From NCBI GenBank assembly GCA_948971535.1, contig CARFEX010000036.1:1-7502 (forward strand): 7,502 nucleotides of DNA, given 5' to 3'. Positions 1-5,447 of the stretch are shown piece by piece (position 1 is the first letter of the stretch; the number at the start of each line of letters is the position of its first letter). Below the pieces are notes generated by a model. The model searched no databases. It saw only the letters and a program-made list of their open reading frames with translations, and was not told the origin of the DNA. The DNA comes from an uncultured Eubacteriales bacterium. GTDB taxonomy: Bacteria; Bacillota; Clostridia; Christensenellales; UBA1242. Made by a program: the position numbers and the translations under genes.

Positions 1-38
1 TTTGCGTTGGTATATACTAAGGGTGAAAAGGAGGGGGT

Positions 39-218
39 ATGAGCAAGTTAAACAACCAAAAATTTCTTAATTCTAAAGCGGGCAAAAGCTGGAATGAGTT
101 TAAAAAAGATGGAAGTATAGAACATGGACAATCATTTGTTAATGAAATGAATAAATATGAAGAAGAGTATAAATCCCCTGTAAAACAAGAGGTTATAGAG
201 CAAGAGACGGAGATGTAA
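39..218 (+). CDS. Small YqzL-like protein upstream of recO (59 aa)
   Basis: A 59-codon frame starts at ATG 39 and ends with TAA at 216-218. It has a very strong ribosome binding site (AAAGGAGGGGG, about 28-37), which argues that it is translated. The product is hydrophilic and charged, with no membrane segment or signal peptide. Residues 18-27 read WNEFKKDGSI, giving the spacing W-x2-F-x3-G-x-I. As I recall it, this is the core pattern of the small Firmicutes YqzL family, whose gene lies just before recO in Bacillus. The match rests on a few residues plus position, so the family call is inference. The gap to recO is 2 nt, so the two genes are almost certainly co-transcribed and possibly coupled. 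The molecular function of YqzL-type proteins is unknown to me. The acidic C-terminal tail (EVIEQETEM) looks disordered. Confidence 0.75.
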   Translation: MSKLNNQKFLNSKAGKSWNEFKKDGSIEHGQSFVNEMNKYEEEYKSPVKQEVIEQETEM

Positions 219-220
219 TT

Positions 221-943
221 ATGGCGGGAAGTACTAAAGTAAAAGGCATTGTAGTTTCTAGTAAAGATTTTAAAGATAAGGATAAGTTGATAACTCTTTT
301 TACATTGGAAGAAGGATTGATAACTGCGTCAATGCGTAGTGTGAGAGGTGAAAAGGCAAAACTTAAATTTGCTAAAGAAATATTTTGTTTCGGAGAGTAT
401 ATTTTAGAAAACACTCGAGGAATGAATATAGTTACTCAAGTGGAAATTATAGACAATTTTTTTGGTTTGACTGGAGATATAGAAAAATATTATGAATCTT
501 GTGCTTTACTCGATATTGTAAACAAAACGGCAGGAGCTCAAGCGGATGCTAAATTGTTTATAGCTTTGCTAAAAGCGCTGAAAGCATTGTGCTATGAAAA
601 AGTAAAAAGATTTTATGTTTTAAATAAATTTTTAATTAAAATATTTACAGAGCTAGGATATTCATTTATTACTACAAAATGTTCGTCGTGCGGTGCGAAG
701 TTATCAGGTGTGAAATATTTAAATTTAGATATTGGAGAATTGGTTTGTCCAGCATGTAGAAATAATATGTGTGTTCAAATATCTGAAACTTGTTATGCTG
801 GCTTGAAAATTTTAGATAATACAGACTTTGAAAAACTGCAAAGTATTAAGCTTGCGGTAGGTTCAGAGCTAGAATGTTATAAACTGCTTGAAAAAAATTT
901 TGAGTGGAGATTTGGTAAGAGATTTATGTCTATGAATATTTAA
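221..943 (+). CDS. recO: DNA repair protein RecO
   Basis: RecO is a cytoplasmic recombination mediator that works with RecR (and RecF) to load RecA on SSB-coated single-stranded DNA. The 240-aa product has the usual family length. Residues 7-30 (KVKGIVVSSKDF...KLITLFTLEE) match the start of the N-terminal OB-fold, and a helical central part follows. Cys154-x2-Cys157 and Cys176-x2-Cys179 form the zinc-binding site found in many RecO proteins, and all four are intact. The ATG at 221 is supported by GGAG at 209-212, eight bases upstream. The gene follows the YqzL-like gene by 2 nt. No promoter is visible for the pair, so transcription probably enters from a gene to the left of the window. Leucine is mostly TTG/TTA and isoleucine often ATA, unlike the ribosomal genes downstream. 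The identification is secure. Confidence 0.95.
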   Translation: MAGSTKVKGIVVSSKDFKDKDKLITLFTLEEGLITASMRSVRGEKAKLKFAKEIFCFGEYILENTRGMNIVTQVEIIDNFFGLTGDIEKYYESCALLDIVNKTAGAQADAKLFIALLKALKALCYEKVKRFYVLNKFLIKIFTELGYSFITTKCSSCGAKLSGVKYLNLDIGELVCPACRNNMCVQISETCYAGLKILDNTDFEKLQSIKLAVGSELECYKLLEKNFEWRFGKRFMSMNI

Positions 944-969
944 AAAGACTATAATTTAGTCTTTTTTTT
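942..969 (+). terminator. Probable intrinsic terminator of recO
   Basis: AAAAAGACT (942-950) pairs perfectly over 9 bp with AGTCTTTTT (958-966) around the 7-nt loop ATAATTT. The T-run continues to 969. The stem begins inside the recO stop codon. The helix is mostly A-T with only two G-C pairs, so termination may be partial; the A-run on the 5' side could also make it work in the opposite direction. Confidence 0.6.
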
Positions 970-1080
970 AATAAAATCCCCAAAATTTACATAAAAAACA
1001 CATTTTTTTTAATTTTAATAACTTTTATATTTTTTAATTCAATCAAATATTCACTAATTCTATTTGACAAAAAAGGTTTA

Positions 1081-1119
1081 TTATATAAAAAACAAGCTAG
1101 CAAACTTAGCTATCTTGTT
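1081..1119 (-). terminator. Intrinsic terminator of the minus-strand gene
   Basis: Read on the minus strand, AACAAGATAGC (1119-1109) pairs with GCTAGCTTGTT (1101-1091) over 11 positions with one A-G mismatch. The loop is TAAGTTT, and a U-rich tail follows (1090 down to 1081). The stop codon TAA of the 1106-1768 gene is the first part of the loop, and its last codons form the 5' arm. It looks stronger than the recO terminator and faces it, so the two genes are insulated from each other. Confidence 0.8.
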
Positions 1120-1768
1120 CATCGTTTTTATTAGGAGTTTCTTCTTTTGCCCAACGTAAAATGTCTTCAACTTGGTCGTGGGTTAATGTGTATGGGTAAT
1201 CTGGAACGCGTCCTCTTTTGTCTTGGCAGGTTTGAGTGTTGTTAATAAAATTCTGTGCACAAGAATTGAATTGCATGCTTTTTTTATTTAACATTTCGAT
1301 TGAGCTAATTATTTTATTTCGATTTTTATCATTATTGTAACTATTCATTAGAGTGGATGAGTTTGCATCCAAGAGTAGATTGTTTTGAGCTTGAATTAAT
1401 TGAGTTGCAGAAAATTCTAGTTCATTTATACTATCGATATATTCCCATTCATAGTTATCTTTTATCATTAGAGTGCGAGTTGTGAGTTGATGTTCTAAAA
1501 ACCTTGCGTAGTCTGTTAGGGTAGTTTTGCTATCGTTTATTTTAATTTGCAGAGCATTATCAAGATTTTTGAAAATGGATATTGATTTGTTAGTTAAATT
1601 CAATTTGTCTTCTGAAGAGATTTTATTTGAACCAGCAATTTTCGGTAGTAACTCGCTAAATTGTTGATTGAGTTTAGCTTGATTTAAAGCTAGTATTTCA
1701 TAGGTGTTAAGAAATCTCTTTACTAGATTTATAAGTACTATATCACGCATTGTGTAGATTATTTTCAT
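1106..1768 (-). CDS. Hypothetical protein, 220 aa, predicted mostly helical
   Basis: I do not recognise this protein. The frame is open for 220 codons on the minus strand. It has its own promoter (1798-1826), a GAAAGGAAA-type ribosome binding site (1786-1778) ahead of ATG 1768, and an intrinsic terminator at its end, so it is very likely a real monocistronic gene. The in-frame ATG at 1750 lacks a binding site, so I prefer 1768. The product is rich in Asn (about 12%), Lys, Leu, Ile and Ser, with long stretches that look helical or coiled-coil (roughly residues 8-45, 55-135, 150-178). The N-terminal segment IVLINLV is short and interrupted by charges, so I do not call a signal peptide or membrane helix. 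There are two cysteines (170, 181). The C-terminus (YPYTLTHDQVEDILRWAKEE, then a charged tail) looks like a separate small helix. It lies alone between recO and the S10 operon, convergent with recO. No function can be assigned. Confidence 0.8.
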   Translation of the reverse strand: MKIIYTMRDIVLINLVKRFLNTYEILALNQAKLNQQFSELLPKIAGSNKISSEDKLNLTNKSISIFKNLDNALQIKINDSKTTLTDYARFLEHQLTTRTLMIKDNYEWEYIDSINELEFSATQLIQAQNNLLLDANSSTLMNSYNNDKNRNKIISSIEMLNKKSMQFNSCAQNFINNTQTCQDKRGRVPDYPYTLTHDQVEDILRWAKEETPNKNDEQDS

Positions 1769-1797
1769 TTTTAAATATTTCCTTTCTTTTATTTTTT

Positions 1798-1826
1798 ATA
1801 TTAATATAATTCTGTTAGTTTGTCAA
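1798..1826 (-). promoter_or_regulatory. Promoter of the minus-strand hypothetical gene
   Basis: On the minus strand there is a perfect -35 box TTGACA (1826-1821), a 17-nt spacer and a -10 box TAATAT (1803-1798, four of six matches). Transcription would start near 1791, leaving a short leader of about 22 nt that contains the GAAAGGAAA ribosome binding site. This is a sigma-A-type promoter and suggests constitutive expression of the gene. Confidence 0.7.
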
Positions 1827-2146
1827 TATGCTACTAAAAATGGTATGGTTTTTTGGGAATGTTTCATCAATAAATTTTATCATTTGTGGACTTGCTTATT
1901 ATATTATATAATATATATAACAAGACACAAACCTATTTTATATAGCGAATTTTGTTGCATTTTAACATGTTTTATTATCTTTTAAATAGCTTAATAGTGT
2001 TAACTATTTTTGTTATTAATTATATTTTTCAGTTTTTTAAACCACATTAATTTTAATTAAAAATATCGAACAACGCATCCTGGTGTTTGCGATTTATTTT
2101 TTATTATATAATATTTTATATTTCTAGAAAAAGTTGTGAAAAACCC
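1827..2146. other. AT-rich non-coding stretch between two divergent promoters
   Basis: These 320 bases separate the minus-strand promoter from the S10 promoter and are very AT-rich. I found no frame with a credible ribosome binding site on either strand. What can be seen is the inverted repeat at 1891-1924, a small hairpin AATAGT/ACTATT (1993-1998 with 2003-2008), the palindrome TTTTAATTAAAA at 2051-2062, and a perfect TATAAT at 2107-2112 with no matching -35 box. Just before the S10 -35 box, two A-tracts (2128-2132 and 2139-2143) are spaced by one helical turn, like an UP element. Confidence 0.6.
1891..1924. repeat. AT-rich imperfect inverted repeat
   Basis: CTTG (1891-1894) and CAAG (1921-1924) are symmetric about the same centre as the perfect 16-base palindrome TATATTATATAATATA (1900-1915). 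The bases between the two paired parts are mostly mismatched. It could be a protein-binding site or a cruciform-prone sequence, but in DNA this AT-rich such symmetry can arise by chance. No T-run follows it, so it is not a convincing terminator. Confidence 0.4.
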
Positions 2147-2175
2147 TTGACAAAGATTATTATATTTGTTAAACT
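2147..2175 (+). promoter_or_regulatory. Main promoter of the S10 operon
   Basis: A perfect -35 box TTGACA (2147-2152), a 17-nt spacer and a -10 box TAAACT (2170-2175, four of six matches) predict a start near 2182, about 217 nt before rpsJ. Two A-tracts upstream of -35 (2128-2132, 2139-2143) resemble an UP element, as expected for a strong, growth-rate-controlled ribosomal promoter. No other convincing plus-strand promoter is seen between here and the right edge. Confidence 0.8.
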
Positions 2176-2181
2176 TACCAT

Positions 2182-2398
2182 GCTGTGAAAAATGGGTTGA
2201 AGTATGAGGTTACTTTGATTACCAGCAATCAAAGAGAATTCATACGGACAAGTTCGTGGCATTAGACTGCGAGCGACTGACCTTATATCACATTTTTATT
2301 TGCCTAACAGCATGAAACACGCGGGCTCGTGTACCGCTAGTTACATAAGGCTTGAAAAATGCGCTTGGTCAGCATTGCTATTACAGGAGGTTATTTAA
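2182..2398 (+). promoter_or_regulatory. Structured 5' leader RNA of the S10 operon
   Basis: This untranslated leader is visibly richer in G and C than the DNA upstream, and it can form several exact helices. TGCTGT at the predicted 5' end (2181-2186; 8 bp if counted from 2179) pairs with ACAGCA (2307-2312) and encloses two hairpins. The first is GTATGA/TCATAC (2202-2207 with 2240-2245), capped by CTTTGATT/AATCAAAG (2213-2220 with 2227-2234). The second is 2252-2259 with 2267-2274, including three G-U pairs. Downstream are ACACG/CGTGT (2317-2321 with 2328-2332) and AATGC/GCATT (2358-2362 with 2372-2376), then AGGAGG (2385-2390) eight bases before the rpsJ ATG. No hairpin is followed by a good T-run, so control, if any, would more likely act on translation than by an intrinsic attenuator. 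In E. coli the S10 leader is the target of L4; whether a ribosomal protein binds here is inference. Confidence 0.65.
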
Positions 2399-2707
2399 AT
2401 GGCAACACAAGTTATCAGAATTAAATTGAAGGCCTTTGAACATTCGCTTATCGATGAAGCTTGCAAGAGAATTATCGACACTGCTGAAAAGTTCGGTGCA
2501 AAAGTTGCTGGGCCTATCCCACTTCCAACAGACAGAGAAGTGGTTACAGTTATTCGTTCACCACACAAATACAAAGACAGTCGTGAACAATTTGAGTCTA
2601 GAACTCACAAAAGACTTATCGATATCTATTCACCATCAGCTAAGGCTGTAGATGCTCTTATGAAAATCGAGCTCCCTGCTGGTGTGGATATTAAAATCAA
2701 ATTATAA
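2399..2707 (+). CDS. rpsJ: Small-subunit ribosomal protein uS10
   Basis: This 102-aa protein is full length for uS10, which sits in the head of the 30S subunit and, as NusE, also joins NusB in transcription antitermination. The family core is clear: AGPIPLPT (37-44), the extended loop around VIRSPHKYKDSREQFE (51-66), RTHKRLIDI (68-76) and the C-terminal LPAGVDIKIKL (92-102). The start at ATG 2399 is fixed by AGGAGG eight bases upstream and by alignment of the N-terminus. It is the first gene of the operon and lies directly behind the structured leader. It is not preceded by tuf or fusA, which are frequent upstream neighbours in Firmicutes. The identification is secure. Confidence 0.98.
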   Translation: MATQVIRIKLKAFEHSLIDEACKRIIDTAEKFGAKVAGPIPLPTDREVVTVIRSPHKYKDSREQFESRTHKRLIDIYSPSAKAVDALMKIELPAGVDIKIKL

Positions 2708-2721
2708 GGAGGAAGGCATAA

Positions 2722-3354
2722 ATGAAAAAAGCAATTATTGGTAAAAAGCTTGGTATGACTCAAGTCTTCACTCCAGAAGGTTTGGTTATCCCTGTTACAG
2801 TTGTTGAGGCTGGTCCTTGCCCTGTCGTTCAAATTAAGAATGACCAAAAAGACGGTTATAATGCAGTCGTTGTTGCTTTCGACAAACAAAAAGCATCTAG
2901 AATTAACAAGCCAAGTGCTGGTGTTTTCAAAAAAGCTGGAGTTGAAACTTTTAGAATGGTAAAAGAACTTAAATTTGAAAATGCTCAGGATTACACTGTT
3001 GGTCAAGAAATCAAATGCGACATTTTTAGTGAAGGTGACAAAGTTGATGTTACTGGTACAACTAGAGGTCGTGGTTATACTGGCGTTATCCAAAGATGGA
3101 ACCAACATCGTCTTAAGATGACTCACGGTACTGGCCCTGTACATAGAGAAGTCGGCTCTATGGGCGCTAACTCTACTCCATCAAGAGTTTTCAAAAACAA
3201 ACACATGGCTGGACACTATGGTGTTGAGAGAGTTACTATTCAAAATCTTGAAGTTGTCAAAGTTGACAACGAAAGAAATATCTTACTCGTTAAGGGTTGT
3301 ATCCCGGGACCTAAAGGTTCGGTTATAACAATCCGTGAAGCGAAGAAGGTATAA
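2722..3354 (+). CDS. rplC: Large-subunit ribosomal protein uL3
   Basis: uL3 is an early assembly protein of the 50S subunit whose long central extension reaches toward the peptidyl transferase centre. The 210-aa length is normal. The N-terminus KKAIIGKKLGMTQVFTPEG (2-20) and the central GTTRGRGYTGVIQRW (112-126) are diagnostic, as are GSMGANSTPSRVFKNKHMAGHYG (145-167) and the C-terminal NILLVKGCIPGPKGS (186-200). The loop tip reads HRLKMTHGTGPVHRE (129-143) rather than the RGPMSHGS type familiar from Bacillus; I believe similar versions occur in other Clostridia. AAGGAGG overlaps the rpsJ stop codon, and the gap from rpsJ is 14 nt. The identification is secure. Confidence 0.98.
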   Translation: MKKAIIGKKLGMTQVFTPEGLVIPVTVVEAGPCPVVQIKNDQKDGYNAVVVAFDKQKASRINKPSAGVFKKAGVETFRMVKELKFENAQDYTVGQEIKCDIFSEGDKVDVTGTTRGRGYTGVIQRWNQHRLKMTHGTGPVHREVGSMGANSTPSRVFKNKHMAGHYGVERVTIQNLEVVKVDNERNILLVKGCIPGPKGSVITIREAKKV

Positions 3355-3365
3355 AGGAGACTATC

Positions 3366-3992
3366 ATGGCAAAAGTTAAAGTTTTTAATATGCAAGCTCA
3401 AGAAGTTGGTAGTACAACTCTCCCAGACGAACTTTTCGCTGTTGAGTATAACGAACCACTTATTCACGAAGCTGTTGTTGCTTACAATGCTAATCAAAGA
3501 CAGGGTACTAAAAGTACTCTTACTAGAAGCGAAGTAAGAGGTCATGCCAAGAAACCTTATAGACAAAAAGGTACTGGTCATGCAAGACAAGGTTCTACAA
3601 AAGGACCTCAATACACTGGTGGCGGAATTGTTTTCGCTCCAAAGCCTAGAGATTTCTCTAAGAAAATGAACAAGCAAGCTAGACGCAAAGCTCTTCTTTC
3701 TGCTCTTAGCCAAAAAATTAGGCAAAACGAAGTTGTTATTCTTGACAATTTCGCTTTCGAAAATGCTAAGACTAAAGAAGCTAAAGCATTCATTGATGCT
3801 TTCAAATTCCAAGGCTCAATTCTTGTTGTGAATGACAACAATGATGAGAAAATCATGAAAGCTACTGCAAACCTCGCTAGCTTGGAAGTTGAAAAGGCTG
3901 ACAACCTCAACGTTTACGAAGTTGTTGCAACTAAAAACGTTGTGCTTACTCAATCAGCTATCAAATCTATTAAGGAGGCATACGCAGAATAA
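3366..3992 (+). CDS. rplD: Large-subunit ribosomal protein uL4
   Basis: uL4 is a 50S protein whose extended loop lines the peptide exit tunnel together with uL22. The 208-aa product has the expected length. The basic tunnel loop is plain at about residues 44-100: TRSEVRGHAKKPYRQKGTG (53-71), ARQGSTKGPQYTGGG (73-87) and FAPKPRDFSKKMNK (90-103). In E. coli L4 also represses its own S10 operon, which makes it the first candidate ligand for the leader at 2182-2398; that is inference. The gene begins 11 nt after rplC with AAAGGAG. It ends in TAATG, overlapping rplW by one base, and its last codons carry the rplW binding site (AAGGAGG, 3972-3978). Confidence 0.98.
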   Translation: MAKVKVFNMQAQEVGSTTLPDELFAVEYNEPLIHEAVVAYNANQRQGTKSTLTRSEVRGHAKKPYRQKGTGHARQGSTKGPQYTGGGIVFAPKPRDFSKKMNKQARRKALLSALSQKIRQNEVVILDNFAFENAKTKEAKAFIDAFKFQGSILVVNDNNDEKIMKATANLASLEVEKADNLNVYEVVATKNVVLTQSAIKSIKEAYAE

Positions 3993-4294
3993 TGGAAGCA
4001 CATGAAATTATTATCAGACCACTTCTTACAGAAAAAAGTTATGCTGGCATTCAAGGTAAGGTTTATACTTTCGTTGTAAACAAAAAAGCTGGTAAGGTTG
4101 AAATTAAAAAGGCAATCGAAGAACTTTTTGGTGTAGAAGTTGAAAAAGTTAACACTTGTATCGTTAAAGGTCACAAGAAATATCAAAACACTAAGGCAGG
4201 AAGAACCGAAGGAAGAACTAGTGATTACAAAAAAGCTGTTGTAATCTTGAAAGATTCTTCAAAAACTATTGGTTTCTTCGATAGCTTATCTTAA
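3992..4294 (+). CDS. rplW: Large-subunit ribosomal protein uL23
   Basis: uL23 binds 23S rRNA domain III at the mouth of the exit tunnel and is a docking site for trigger factor and the signal recognition particle. The 100-aa length is typical. Recognisable parts are EIIIRPLLTEKS (5-16), YTFVVNKKAGKVEIKKAIEELFGVEVEKVNT (25-55) and the C-terminal GRTSDYKKAVVILK (74-87). The start codon shares its A with the rplD stop codon (TAATG). Its binding site AAGGAGG lies 13 nt upstream inside rplD, a slightly long spacing that fits translational coupling. The identification is secure. Confidence 0.97.
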   Translation: MEAHEIIIRPLLTEKSYAGIQGKVYTFVVNKKAGKVEIKKAIEELFGVEVEKVNTCIVKGHKKYQNTKAGRTEGRTSDYKKAVVILKDSSKTIGFFDSLS

Positions 4295-4313
4295 TTAGGG
4301 GAGGAATGACGAA

Positions 4314-5141
4314 ATGGCTATTAAAACTCACAATCCAACTTCGGCTGGAAGAAGATTTTATACTACCTCTACCTATGAAGAAATTACTAAGAAAACTCCA
4401 GAAAAGTCACTTCTTGCAAAGAAGGACAAGCATGCTGGACGTAACTCTCAAGGTAGAGTAACTGTTAGACACCAAGGCGGTGGAAACAGACAAAAATATC
4501 GTATTATCGATTTTAAAAGAAATAAAGATGGCATTCCTGCAAAGGTTATCGGTATTGAATATGACCCTAACAGAACTGCTTACATCGCACTCCTCTCTTA
4601 TGCAGACGGAGAAAAAAGATATATCATAGCTCCTGTTGGCCTTAAAGATGGCGACACAGTTATGAGTGGCGAAAATGCCGAAATAAAAGTCGGAAACAAT
4701 CTTCCACTTGCAAATATTCCTGTAGGTTCAGTTATTCACAATATCGAACTTGAACCTAAAAAAGGCGCTCAACTTGCTCGTTCTGCTGGTGCAGAAGTGC
4801 AACTTATGGCCAAAGAAGGTAAATATGCTACTCTTCGTCTTCCAAGTGGAGAAATGAGAAAAGTTCTCTTAAACTGCCGTGCCACTATTGGTACTGTTGG
4901 CAACGTTGACCATGAACTTGTTTCTCTTGGTAAAGCTGGAAGAAAAAGACACATGGGTGTTAGACCTTCAGTTCGTGGTGTTGCTATGAACCCTAACGAC
5001 CACAAACACGGTGGTGGTGAAGGTAAGAGCCCTGTCGGTATGGCTTCACCTGTTACTCCATGGGGCAAACCTGCTCTTGGATACAAGACTAGAAAGAAGA
5101 AAAATCGCTCTAACCGCTTGATGGTTAAGAGAATTAATTAG
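4314..5141 (+). CDS. rplB: Large-subunit ribosomal protein uL2
   Basis: uL2 is a core 50S protein needed for subunit joining and for the architecture of the peptidyl transferase centre. The 275 residues align almost position for position with the E. coli protein: HQGGGNRQKYRIIDFKRNKDGIPA (53-76), EYDPNRTAYIALL (82-94), LPLANIPVGSVIHNIE (130-145), QLARSAGA (153-160), RLPSGEMRKV (175-184) and RPSVRGVAMNPNDH (217-230). The key histidine (E. coli His229 in mature numbering) is His230. The usual DHPHGGGEG is DHKHGGGEG here, with Lys231 in place of a near-invariant proline. The start uses GGGGAGG (4298-4304). An ATG at 4306 is out of frame. The gap from rplW is 19 nt, the largest within this operon segment. 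The identification is secure. Confidence 0.98.
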   Translation: MAIKTHNPTSAGRRFYTTSTYEEITKKTPEKSLLAKKDKHAGRNSQGRVTVRHQGGGNRQKYRIIDFKRNKDGIPAKVIGIEYDPNRTAYIALLSYADGEKRYIIAPVGLKDGDTVMSGENAEIKVGNNLPLANIPVGSVIHNIELEPKKGAQLARSAGAEVQLMAKEGKYATLRLPSGEMRKVLLNCRATIGTVGNVDHELVSLGKAGRKRHMGVRPSVRGVAMNPNDHKHGGGEGKSPVGMASPVTPWGKPALGYKTRKKKNRSNRLMVKRIN

Positions 5142-5152
5142 GAGAGAAAACT

Positions 5153-5437
5153 ATGAGCAAATCATCAAAGAAAAAGCCTTACGTTCATCCAAGTTTAATC
5201 ATGAAAGTTGAAGCTATGCAAGCATCAGGTATCAAAAAACCTATCAAAACTTGGTCTCGCTCTTCAACTATCTATCCAGATTTCGTTGGATTTACTTTCG
5301 CTGTTCACAATGGTAAAAAACACGTTCCTGTTTATTGTACAGCAGAAATGGTTGGTCATAAACTCGGAGAGTTCTCTCCAACCAGAACCTATAAGGGACA
5401 CATTAAAAAGTCGGCTGCCGCTAAGGGCAAGAAGTAA
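5153..5437 (+). CDS. rpsS: Small-subunit ribosomal protein uS19
   Basis: uS19 sits in the head of the 30S subunit, forms a complex with uS13 and contacts the A-site finger region. The 94-aa length is about one to two residues over the norm. Family landmarks are IKTWSRSSTIYPDFVG (31-46), AVHNGKKHVPVY (50-61) and EMVGHKLGEFSPTRTYKGH (65-83). Two usually conserved positions differ from the versions I know: WSRRST is WSRSST (Ser37), and the residue after DFVG is Phe47. The N-terminus is SKSSKKKPYVHPSL rather than the common GRSLKKGPFVD type. GGAGAG (5142-5147) precedes the start, and the gap from rplB is 11 nt. The identification is secure. Confidence 0.97.
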   Translation: MSKSSKKKPYVHPSLIMKVEAMQASGIKKPIKTWSRSSTIYPDFVGFTFAVHNGKKHVPVYCTAEMVGHKLGEFSPTRTYKGHIKKSAAAKGKK

Positions 5438-5447
5438 GAGGTGAATA

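Noticed and set aside
1..42. Possible 3' end of an upstream gene: one frame stops at 18-20, another at 40-42 overlapping the small gene's ATG
   Set aside because: Too few codons to identify. era would fit the usual era-yqzL-recO order, but neither tail can be recognised as Era.
1064..1089. Plus-strand promoter with a perfect TTGACA at 1064-1069
   Set aside because: The only -10-like bases lie 12-14 nt downstream, too close, and overlap the U-tract of the minus-strand terminator; it would give only antisense RNA.
1845..1985. Plus-strand frame of 46 codons, hydrophobic with several cysteines
   Set aside because: No ribosome binding site; composition is what random AT-rich DNA gives.
2074..2104. 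Terminator-like CGCA/TGCG hairpin followed by a T-rich run
   Set aside because: Only four base pairs with a 10-nt loop, and no transcript is expected to arrive here.
2107..2112. Perfect TATAAT as a second S10 promoter
   Set aside because: No acceptable -35 box at 16-18 nt and no TG extension; the promoter at 2147-2175 is far better.
2321..2337. H-type pseudoknot GCGG/CCGC with the ACACG/CGTGT hairpin
   Set aside because: Only one nucleotide would have to cross the 5-bp stem, which is sterically implausible; it may be an alternative pairing instead.
2182..2398. T-box or other named riboswitch in the leader
   Set aside because: No T-box sequence (AGGGTGGNACCGCG) and no other riboswitch core that I recognise; GTACCGC at 2331-2337 alone is insufficient.
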